DNA from: Acidovorax delafieldii | Lineage (GTDB): Bacteria; Pseudomonadota; Gammaproteobacteria; Burkholderiales; Burkholderiaceae_C | Assembly (NCBI GenBank): GCA_002327945.1 | Contig: DCVY01000132.1 | Coordinates: forward strand, 5,331 to 12,387 | Direction: 5' to 3' | Length of the DNA stretch: 7,057 bases | Shown here: piece by piece, positions 1 to 5,245 of the stretch | Layout: each line of letters opens with the position of its first letter | Numbering within the stretch: the stretch's first letter is position 1 | The notes under the pieces: model-generated | The model's database searches: none | The model's input: only the letters and a program-made list of their open reading frames with translations | Told to the model about the DNA's origin: nothing | Made by a program: the position numbers and the translations under genes

Positions 1-1071
1 CAGGAAGGAGCAGGACCTCACCAGGTAACCCAGAAGAACGGGGAGCGCTGGAGCAGCGCGCGGGCCTTCCTGCACCCGGTGATGGACCGGCCTAACCTGA
101 CCGTGCTCACCGGTGCCCATGCCACACGCATCCTGTTCTCGGGCAAACAAGCCGTGGGGGTCGAGATCGAACGCAAAGGCGAGCGCCAGCGCATCGAGGC
201 CGAACGTGAAATCGTGCTCAGCGGTGGGGCCATCAATTCGCCGCAATTGCTGCAACTCTCGGGCGTGGGATCCAAGCAGGCGCTGGCACAGCACGGCATT
301 GCACAAGTGGCCGATTTGCCAGGCGTGGGCCAGAACCTGCAGGACCATCTCGACGTGACGGTGATGGTCCGCGACCGCAGCAAGCAGGCGATTGGTGTCG
401 CGCCTGGTTTCCTGCCGAAAGCACTCGCCGGGCTCTGGCAATACTGGCGCAAGCGCGAAGGATTCCTGTCCAGCAACGTGGCCGAGACAGGGGGTTTCGC
501 CAGGCTCTCGCCGCAATCTGCGCTGCCGGAAATTCAGTTTCACTTCCTGCCGACCTACCTGCGCAACCATGGCCGTGACCTGGCCCCCGGCTACGGGGCC
601 ACCTTGCACATGTGCCAGTTGCGCCCCAAAAGCCGTGGTTTCATTGCCCTCAAAAGCGCCGACCCGCTGACCGCACCAGCGATTCAGCCCAACTACCTGA
701 GCCATGCCGACGACTGGGACGAGATGCTGCGCGGTCTGAAACTTGCGCGACGCATTTTTGAGGCCGATGCTTTCCGCGACATCCATGGCGGTGAAGTCGC
801 ACCGGGTGCCGGCGTGCGCAGCGACCAGGATCTGCGGGCCTACATCCGGCGCAGTGCGGAAAGCATTTACCATCCGGTCGGCAGTTGCAAGATGGGCCAT
901 GACGACATGGCCGTGGTCGATGCGCAGTTGCGGGTGCACGGGCTTTCGGGCCTGCGTGTCGCCGACGCATCGATCATGCCTACGGTTATCGGCGGCAACA
1001 CGAATGCCCCCTGCATGGTGATCGGCCAGAAGTGCGCGCGGGCCATCCTGTCAAGCCACAACCTTCAGTAG
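1..1071 (+). CDS. alkJ: AlkJ-like GMC alcohol dehydrogenase, 3' part (5' end outside window)
   Basis: The frame is open from base 1 to the TAG at 1069-1071, giving 356 residues of a family usually near 550. The N-terminal FAD-binding GxGxxG part is therefore missing, and the ATG at 79 is internal. GMC-family oxidoreductases of this type oxidise medium-chain alcohols to aldehydes with FAD and pass electrons to the respiratory chain. Visible marks are the second GMC signature (LSGGAINSPQLLQLSGVG, fragment residues ~73-90), QNLQDHLD, and the C-terminal HPVGSCKMG with the probable catalytic His at residue 291 and GGNTNAP with the probable catalytic Asn at 335. VTQKNGERWSSARAFLHP, SNVAETGGF and FHFLPTYL closely resemble the AlkJ of the Pseudomonas alkane operon as I remember it, more than choline dehydrogenase BetA. 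The downstream AlkK-type gene supports AlkJ. The exact substrate cannot be read from the sequence. Confidence 0.88.
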   Translation, partial: QEGAGPHQVTQKNGERWSSARAFLHPVMDRPNLTVLTGAHATRILFSGKQAVGVEIERKGERQRIEAEREIVLSGGAINSPQLLQLSGVGSKQALAQHGIAQVADLPGVGQNLQDHLDVTVMVRDRSKQAIGVAPGFLPKALAGLWQYWRKREGFLSSNVAETGGFARLSPQSALPEIQFHFLPTYLRNHGRDLAPGYGATLHMCQLRPKSRGFIALKSADPLTAPAIQPNYLSHADDWDEMLRGLKLARRIFEADAFRDIHGGEVAPGAGVRSDQDLRAYIRRSAESIYHPVGSCKMGHDDMAVVDAQLRVHGLSGLRVADASIMPTVIGGNTNAPCMVIGQKCARAILSSHNLQ

Positions 1072-1098
1072 ACCCCTTCGCATTAAAGTCTCCCCCTG

Positions 1099-1145
1099 GA
1101 GAAGTGCCATGGCACCTCTCAATACGATACCCGGCCAGTGGCCGG
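1099..1145. promoter_or_regulatory. Two dyads in the alkJ-alkK gap (possible operator and attenuator)
   Basis: The 108-bp gap holds two symmetric elements. The first is the perfect 12-bp palindrome GTGCCATGGCAC at 1104-1115, extended by GAGA (1099-1102) and TCTC (1117-1120) with one mismatch between. It could be an operator for a dimeric regulator. The second is CCGGCC (1131-1136), loop AGT, GGCCGG (1140-1145), followed by ATTTAA. This is a GC-rich hairpin with only a short T run, so at best a weak terminator or an mRNA-processing or attenuation hairpin between the two genes. Function is inferred from symmetry alone. Confidence 0.35.
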
Positions 1146-1179
1146 ATTTAACCTTAACCATAAAACCCAAGGAGATTTC

Positions 1180-2820
1180 ATGAACGGTCAAATGATGAGC
1201 GCCCCCCTGCTCATTTCCTCACTCATCACCCATGCGGCACGCCATAGCGGCGATGTGCCCATCGTCTCGCGCCGCGTCGAAGGTGACATCCACCGCACCA
1301 CCTATGCGCAACTGCATGACCGTTCGCGCCAGATGGCCCATGCACTCGGCAGTCTCGGTGTGCAAGCGTCGCAGCGCGTCGCCACGCTGGCCTGGAACGG
1401 CTACCGGCACCTGGAACTGTACTTCGCCGTCTCCGGCAGTGGTTCGGTGCTGCACACCCTCAACCCACGCCTGCACCCGGACCAGTTGCTCTACATCCTC
1501 GACCATGCCGAAGACCAGGTGCTGTTCTTTGACCTGACCTTCCTGCCCCTGGTCGAGGCCGTGGCAGGGCGCTGCAAGACGGTACGCCACTTCGTCGCGA
1601 TGATCGACAAGGACAAGATGCCAGCGAGCAAGCTGCCCAATCTGCTGTGCTACGAAGACCTGATCTCGGCGCACCAGCCCGACTTTGCATGGCCCACCTT
1701 CGACGAAAACACCGCCTCGTCGCTGTGCTACACCTCGGGCACCACCGGCAACCCCAAGGGCGTGCTCTACAGCCACCGCTCGACGATGTTGCACACCTAC
1801 GCCTCGCTCATGCCAGACGCGATTTCCATCTCATCGCGCGACTGCGTGATGCCGGTGGTGCCGATGTTCCACGCCAATGCCTGGGGCCTGCCCTACAGTT
1901 GCGCGATGGTTGGCGCCAAGCTGGTGCTGCCGGGGTCGGCGCTGGACGGCAAATCGCTGCAAGAACTGATTGCCGCCGAGCAGGTGTCGTTCGCGGCGGG
2001 TGTGCCCACGATCTGGCTGGGCATGCTCCAGCACGCCGAGCAGAACGCGCTCAGCCTCGCCCCCCTGAAGCGCACCATGATCGGTGGCTCGGCCGTGCCG
2101 CCCAGCATGATGAGGGCGTTTGAAGACAAGCATGGCATCGAAGTCACCCATGCCTGGGGCATGACGGAAATGTCGCCCCTGGGCACGGTCAGTCGGCTGA
2201 AGCAGAAACACCTGTCCCTGCCGCTGGACGAACAGCATGCGCTGCTCGCCAAGCAAGGCAAGGCCGTGTTCGGCGTGGACATGCGCATCGTCGATCCGCA
2301 GGGGGTTGACGTGCCGTGGGACGGCAAGGCGCAAGGCGACCTGCTGGTGCGCGGGGGGTGGGTGGTTGAAAGCTACTTCGGCGCAGGCAGCACCGACCCC
2401 CTGGTCAGCGACGCCACTGGCACGAAGTGGTTTCCTACTGGTGACGTGGCCATGATCGACGCCGACGGCTACATGCAGATCACCGATCGCAGCAAGGACG
2501 TGATCAAGTCCGGCGGCGAATGGATCGGTTCGATCGACCTGGAGAACGTCGCCATGGCGCACCCGGCGGTGGCAATGGCAGCGGCCATCGCCGTGCCGCA
2601 CCCGAAATGGGATGAACGGCCCTTGCTGGTGGTGGTGCGCAAGCCGGGTGCAGAGGTCACCCGCGAAGCGTTGATCGAGCACTACAAAAACAAGGTGGCC
2701 TCCTGGTGGGTGCCGGACGACGTGGTGTTCGTCGAGGCCATCCCCATCGGCGCCACTGGCAAGATGCTGAAGAACCAGTTGCGTGAGCAGTTCAAGGGCT
2801 ACCGCCTGCCGGGGGTCTAA
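1180..2820 (+). CDS. alkK: AlkK-like medium-chain fatty acyl-CoA synthetase
   Basis: The 546-residue product fits the normal length of AlkK-type acyl-CoA synthetases. These activate medium-chain fatty acids with ATP and CoA, through an acyl-adenylate, for beta-oxidation. The ANL superfamily marks are in order: the P-loop-like [11 protein letters not shown] at residues 184-194, HAWGMTE at 324-330, the hinge region around DRSKD at 436-440 followed by IKSGGEWI, and the C-terminal catalytic Lys at 528 in GATGKMLKN. The segments [24 protein letters not shown] and GAKLVLPG closely match the AlkK of the Pseudomonas alkane operon as I remember it. The start at 1180 is chosen because AAGGAG (1169-1174) sits five bases upstream; the same frame is open back to a GTG at 1138 but without a ribosome binding site. 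ATGs at 1192 and 1195 are possible but less well placed. The gene follows the alkJ-like gene, so the two probably form one alcohol-to-acyl-CoA unit. No decay is visible. Confidence 0.9.
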   Translation: MNGQMMSAPLLISSLITHAARHSGDVPIVSRRVEGDIHRTTYAQLHDRSRQMAHALGSLGVQASQRVATLAWNGYRHLELYFAVSGSGSVLHTLNPRLHPDQLLYILDHAEDQVLFFDLTFLPLVEAVAGRCKTVRHFVAMIDKDKMPASKLPNLLCYEDLISAHQPDFAWPTFDENTASSLCYTSGTTGNPKGVLYSHRSTMLHTYASLMPDAISISSRDCVMPVVPMFHANAWGLPYSCAMVGAKLVLPGSALDGKSLQELIAAEQVSFAAGVPTIWLGMLQHAEQNALSLAPLKRTMIGGSAVPPSMMRAFEDKHGIEVTHAWGMTEMSPLGTVSRLKQKHLSLPLDEQHALLAKQGKAVFGVDMRIVDPQGVDVPWDGKAQGDLLVRGGWVVESYFGAGSTDPLVSDATGTKWFPTGDVAMIDADGYMQITDRSKDVIKSGGEWIGSIDLENVAMAHPAVAMAAAIAVPHPKWDERPLLVVVRKPGAEVTREALIEHYKNKVASWWVPDDVVFVEAIPIGATGKMLKNQLREQFKGYRLPGV

Positions 2821-2857
2821 AGATTTTCGGCGGACCTGGGCCATGCCGCGAAGACAA

Positions 2858-2876
2858 GCCCGGCATATCGCCGGGC
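2858..2876 (+). terminator. Hairpin after alkK, candidate terminator
   Basis: A perfect 7-bp GC-rich stem, GCCCGGC (2858-2864) and GCCGGGC (2870-2876), encloses the 5-base loop ATATC, 38 bases after the alkK stop. It is followed by GCATTTCAAC, so the T tract is poor, and it may act as a weak or mRNA-stabilising hairpin rather than a strong intrinsic terminator. The ten bases ATCGCCGGGC (2867-2876) occur again at 3049-3058 within the quasi-palindrome. Confidence 0.5.
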
Positions 2877-2897
2877 GCATTTCAACGCAAAGGAGAC

Positions 2898-2954
2898 ATG
2901 ATGAATCCATTGGGCCCAGTGCAGCGTTCTATTCTTATTAAAACTGAAGGATGA
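2898..2954 (+). pseudogene. 18-codon frame with strong RBS, probable 5' stub of a lost gene
   Basis: AAAGGAG (2889-2895) lies immediately before two tandem ATGs (2898, 2901), an arrangement as good as that of any intact gene here. The frame reads MMNPLGPVQRSILIKTEG and stops at 2952-2954. I do not recognise the peptide. The stop falls just inside the left arm of the imperfect inverted repeat (from about 2944), so the simplest reading is that the third gene of the alkJ-alkK operon was cut off here by a rearrangement. A genuine short leader or small protein is the alternative. Translation potential is visible; function is unknown. Confidence 0.35.
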
Positions 2955-3142
2955 CCTGCATAACCCTCGCGTGTCGGTGGCAGTGCGGATCGGGATGGGC
3001 CGCAAGGCGTCTTTTTTGCAGGCTATAAGCCAATAAGCCAATATGCCAATCGCCGGGCATTGGCAAGAAAAGCAACGCAGCGGACCACCCGAGGCCGCTC
3101 TGCCACGGACTGCAGGGAGTTATGCAGGTCATTGCCTTCCAG
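2944..3142. repeat. Large imperfect inverted repeat (quasi-palindrome)
   Basis: The left arm (about 2944-3019) and right arm (about 3063-3142) are imperfect reverse complements. The outer core is exact: ATGACCTGCATAAC at 2951-2964 and its reverse complement at 3119-3132. Inside it, GTC-x-GTGGCAG-x-GCGG (2973-2988 against 3095-3110), CGGG-TGG-CCGC (2991-3003 against 3080-3091) and GCGT-CTTTT-TTGC (3007-3019 against 3063-3078) also match, with small bulges. From 2951 to 3003 roughly 80 percent of positions match by eye. The outer flank CTGAAGG / CTGGAAGG extends the symmetry into the end of the arsA remnant. The ~43-base spacer holds tandem repeats and a smaller hairpin. No transposase or protein-coding content is evident. 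It could be an internally deleted insertion element, a MITE-like element, or the product of an inverted duplication. Confidence 0.7.
3027..3050 (+). repeat. Three tandem 8-mers at the centre of the quasi-palindrome
   Basis: AAGCCAAT (3027-3034), AAGCCAAT (3035-3042) and ATGCCAAT (3043-3050) follow each other without spacing. The third copy also forms a 7-bp stem with ATTGGCA (3059-3065) around the loop CGCCGGGC; the first two copies carry the same GCCAAT and could pair with ATTGGC instead, giving alternative hairpins. A short slippage repeat is the simplest origin. Confidence 0.6.
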
Positions 3143-3634
3143 AAAACCGCGCCAGGCCTTGGGCAGGATCAGCAGCCTGAGCGTGTGGCCCGTGGGGGTG
3201 GTGTCGAAAACGACATCGTCGCAAGGCTGTGCACCGCCTTGCGACAGGAGGATGGAGAATTCGCCCAAGTTGGCGATTCCGGTCGTGCATGCGCCAGACC
3301 ACTGCTCGCGCACCGTGGCAATGTTCTGGTCGCCGGCCCAGGGGAGCATCTGCTGCACTACTGCGCGGGCGCGGTAATCCGCGGCAGCGGCCGTCGATGT
3401 TGAGCACCTGCAGGCCCGGCATGCCGGGCACCGCCACGGGCTGGTTGCTCAGCGCGATGCCCAGCATTTCATCAAGGTTGAAGGCAGCGTCCGTGCTGAC
3501 CCGCAGCACTTTTTGTCCGCGTCGGCCAGCGCGATCGACACTGCGGTGGAAACAGATGTCTTGCCCACGCCGCCCTTGCCGGTGAAGAACAGGTGCTTTG
3601 TGGGTTGTTCGAGAAGGCGGATGTGCGACGGCAT
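3125..3634 (-). pseudogene. arsA: arsA remnant (arsenite pump ATPase), truncated and frameshifted
   Basis: ArsA is the ATPase that drives the ArsB arsenite permease; full proteins have two similar halves and about 580 residues. Here the minus strand begins at the ATG 3634-3632 (MPSHIRLLEQPTKHLFF) and shows the intact P-loop FTGKGGVGKTS. The frame then shifts at a T5 run (3510-3514, one base missing) to read VLRVSTDAAFNLDEML and LNID, and shifts back near 3390-3393 (one extra base). It continues in the first frame through AAAADYRARAVVQQMLPW, SGACTTGIANLGEF, the switch motif DTTPTGHTLRLL and FLEGND. Similarity ends at about 3125, where the frame enters the inverted repeat and meets a stop at 3023-3025. 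The VSTDPASN motif has become VSTDAAFN. About 170 of ~580 codons remain, so a working protein is very unlikely. It points away from arsR, so it is not the original second gene of this operon. The two indels could be assembly errors; the truncation cannot be explained that way. Confidence 0.85.
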
Positions 3635-3680
3635 GGGATTGCTGGATGCGCGGGGAAGGCAATGGACAATGTCCCTGGAT

Positions 3681-3726
3681 GTTGAACTTTACGATACTTC
3701 AACGATTGTTGTATATTTATCGTATG
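3681..3726 (+). promoter_or_regulatory. arsR promoter with overlapping dyads, possibly leaderless
   Basis: This AT-rich stretch directly precedes the arsR ATG. It contains several symmetric elements: GTTGAA (3681-3686) with TTCAAC (3698-3703), CAAC-GATT-GTTG (3700-3711), and TACGATA (3690-3696) with TATCGTA (3718-3724). They are plausible ArsR operator half-sites. A possible sigma-70 promoter is TTTACG (3688-3693), an 18-base spacer, and TATATT (3712-3717). That would place the transcription start at or next to the ATG at 3724, and no Shine-Dalgarno sequence is visible there, so the arsR message may be leaderless. Box assignments are inference. Confidence 0.5.
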
Positions 3727-4047
3727 AATGAAATCGACGCTGTCCGCTCACTCGCTGCCTTGGCCCAGGAAATGCGCCTGCGGGTATTTCGTGCGCTGGT
3801 GGTTGCCGGCACCCAGGGTCTTACGCCCGGTGCGCTGGCGGAGCAACTGGAGGTGGCGCCCAACACCCTGTCGTTTCATCTCAAAGAGCTCACCCATTCG
3901 AACCTGGTCAGCCAGGAGCGCCAGGGCCGCCACCTGATCTACCGCGCCTCCATCGCCACCATGAACGAGTTGCTGGGCTTTCTTACCGAAAATTGTTGCC
4001 GGGGCGAAGAATGTCTGACGCCCCAGACAGCGGCCTGCGATTGCTAA
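3724..4047 (+). CDS. arsR: ArsR-family arsenic-responsive repressor
   Basis: This 107-residue protein has the standard size of a SmtB/ArsR winged-helix repressor, which binds operator DNA as a dimer and releases it on binding As(III). The helix-turn-helix is visible in LTPGALAEQLEVAPNTLSFH (residues 33-52) followed by LKEL and the wing QERQGRHLIYRA (65-76). It lacks the ELCVCDL-type Cys motif in the DNA-binding helix. Instead, Cys91, Cys92 and Cys97 in NCCRGEECL near the C terminus are the likely metalloid ligands, resembling the Acidithiobacillus-type ArsR with its C-terminal Cys triad; Cys105 and Cys107 follow. The start at 3724 fits the family N terminus (MNEIDAVRSLAALAQEMRLR), although the frame is open upstream and no ribosome binding site precedes it. 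Sixteen bases separate it from the next gene, with which it is probably co-transcribed. Confidence 0.92.
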   Translation: MNEIDAVRSLAALAQEMRLRVFRALVVAGTQGLTPGALAEQLEVAPNTLSFHLKELTHSNLVSQERQGRHLIYRASIATMNELLGFLTENCCRGEECLTPQTAACDC

Positions 4048-4063
4048 AAATAAGGAGAACACC

Positions 4064-5143
4064 ATGAAAAGATTCCACGTCCACATCCATGTCGATGACC
4101 TGGCCAAGAGCATTGCGTTCTATTCCCGGCTCTTTGCTGCCGAGCCGGCACGCGTTGAAGCCGACTACGCCAAGTGGATGCTGGATGACCCGCGCGTGAA
4201 CTTTGCCATCTCGACCCGGGGCGACAAGCCGGGGCTGGATCACCTGGGTTTCCAGGTGGACGACGCTGCCGAGCTGGCGCAATTGAAGGCCCGTGCCGAA
4301 GCAGCCGACATGGCGCTGCTCGACGAAGGCGCCACCAGCTGTTGCTATGCCCGCAGCGAAAAGCACTGGATCACCGATCCCCAGGGCATTGCCTGGGAGC
4401 ATTTCCACACGCTGGGCAATATCCCGGTGTTCAATGAAGCGAGCAAAACCACCGCGGCCGGGGCTTGCTGCGCGCCCGCGCCAACCCCTGAAAAAGCAGC
4501 GGCGACTTGTTGTTCCCCTGCATCAACAGTCACCCAGGCTGCATGCTGCCCGCCCACGACGGTCTTTGCCGACACCCCTGCTGTCACCCCTGCCGCCTCG
4601 GCAGAAAAATCTGCCGGCTGCTGCGCTGCAACTTCCGCTGCAAGCGCAAGCAAGCCCCTGAACGTGCTGTTCATCTGCGCCCACAATTGCGCGCGCAGCA
4701 TCCTGGCCGAAGCCCTGCTCAATGCGATGGCGCCTGGCCGCTTCAAGGCCTATTCGGCGGGCAACCAACCCAGCGCGAACCAGCAGCCCCATCCCCTGGC
4801 CCTGCAGATGCTGCAAAAGGCGGGCATTTCCATTGACGGTCTGCGCAGCAAAAGCTGGAACGAGTTCGCAGCGCCCGATGCGCCGCACATGGATCTGATC
4901 ATCACCGTGTGCGACGACGCTGCGGGCGAGGTTTGCCCCGTCTGGCCCGGTAACCCCTCCTGCGTCCACTGGGGCTACCCCGACCCGACCGCAAGCACGG
5001 TGCCGCAAGCGCAAAGGATCGAGGCCTTCCGTACGACGATGCACATGCTCCACCAGCGCCTGGAGCTGCTAATCAACCTGCCCAGCGACAAGCTGGAAAA
5101 AGCGGCGCTGCCAAGCGCTGCGCTGGAGCTGGCTGCGCACTGA
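4064..5143 (+). CDS. ArsI/CadI-type glyoxalase-fold domain fused to thioredoxin-type arsenate reductase ArsC
   Basis: A 359-residue fusion whose start is set by AAGGAG (4052-4057) six bases upstream. Residues 1-124 form a vicinal-oxygen-chelate domain of the ArsI/CadI family: likely metal ligands His5, His60 (LDHLGFQV) and Glu112 (WEHF), plus the Cys93-Cys94 pair (TSCCYARSEKHW) that in ArsI binds the trivalent organoarsenical before C-As bond cleavage. Residues 125-197 are an Ala/Pro/Thr-rich, probably disordered linker with four further Cys-Cys pairs (135-136, 149-150, 161-162, 186-187). Residues 198-340 are an ArsC of the low-molecular-weight phosphatase fold, reducing arsenate to arsenite: the CX5R loop CAHNCAR has nucleophile Cys205 and Arg211, and VCDDAAGEVCP supplies the relay cysteines 283 and 291. 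Lengths of both domains are normal and all key ArsC residues are present. Whether the first half is a C-As lyase or only a metal-binding CadI-like domain cannot be decided here; its first ligand appears to be His where I recall Gln in characterised ArsI. Confidence 0.88.
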   Translation: MKRFHVHIHVDDLAKSIAFYSRLFAAEPARVEADYAKWMLDDPRVNFAISTRGDKPGLDHLGFQVDDAAELAQLKARAEAADMALLDEGATSCCYARSEKHWITDPQGIAWEHFHTLGNIPVFNEASKTTAAGACCAPAPTPEKAAATCCSPASTVTQAACCPPTTVFADTPAVTPAASAEKSAGCCAATSAASASKPLNVLFICAHNCARSILAEALLNAMAPGRFKAYSAGNQPSANQQPHPLALQMLQKAGISIDGLRSKSWNEFAAPDAPHMDLIITVCDDAAGEVCPVWPGNPSCVHWGYPDPTASTVPQAQRIEAFRTTMHMLHQRLELLINLPSDKLEKAALPSAALELAAH

Positions 5144-5245
5144 GAGGCTGGGAGTCTTTTGCCTGTGCCTGCCTTGCATGGCATTTTCGGTCATTCAATA
5201 GTGCAATATTTCAATGAATATAGAATTTTATAAAGGAGGTTTTAT
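5144..5245 (+). promoter_or_regulatory. AT-rich intergenic region with candidate promoter/operator and strong RBS
   Basis: The 102-bp gap before the dehydrogenase gene becomes sharply AT-rich from about 5190. ATTCAAT (5193-5199) and ATTTCAAT (5208-5215) are near direct repeats, and ATTCA (5193-5197) with TGAAT (5215-5219) form a dyad. The TTCAA core also recurs at the arsR promoter, so ArsR may bind both. TATAGAATTTTATAA just downstream could hold a -10 element. AAGGAGGT (5233-5240) is a near-perfect Shine-Dalgarno sequence five bases before the ATG at 5246. TGCC-TTGCAT-GGCA-TTTT (5170-5187) is a very weak hairpin with a T run and not a convincing terminator. The region suggests the dehydrogenase and arsJ have their own promoter in addition to read-through. 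Confidence 0.45.

Noticed and set aside
79..1071. ATG at 79 as start of the dehydrogenase
   Set aside because: The frame is open to base 1 and the preceding 26 codons already match the AlkJ-type family, so the true start is outside the window.
1138..1179. Upstream GTG start for the acyl-CoA synthetase
   Set aside because: No ribosome binding site precedes it, it overlaps the GC-rich hairpin, and the ATG at 1180 has a well-spaced AAGGAG.
1831..2910. 359-codon open frame on the minus strand
   Set aside because: It lies antisense to the well-supported acyl-CoA synthetase gene; its Arg/His-rich composition is typical of a GC-rich shadow frame and it resembles no family.
2958..3125. Integron attC site: GCATAAC and GTTATGC resemble the outer attC boxes
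   Set aside because: The boxes do not fit RYYYAAC/GTTRRRY (A and T at pyrimidine/purine positions), the symmetry continues outside them, the span is long for attC, and no integrase or cassette is nearby.
3060..3585. Plus-strand frames across the arsA remnant
   Set aside because: They are the reverse reading of the ArsA-coding strand and the inverted repeat; the ArsA motifs are all on the minus strand.
4523..5053. 176-codon minus-strand frame opposite the ArsC domain
   Set aside because: Shadow of the fusion gene, with no recognisable motif.
5170..5187. Terminator after the fusion gene
   Set aside because: The stem has only four pairs; the T run alone is not enough.
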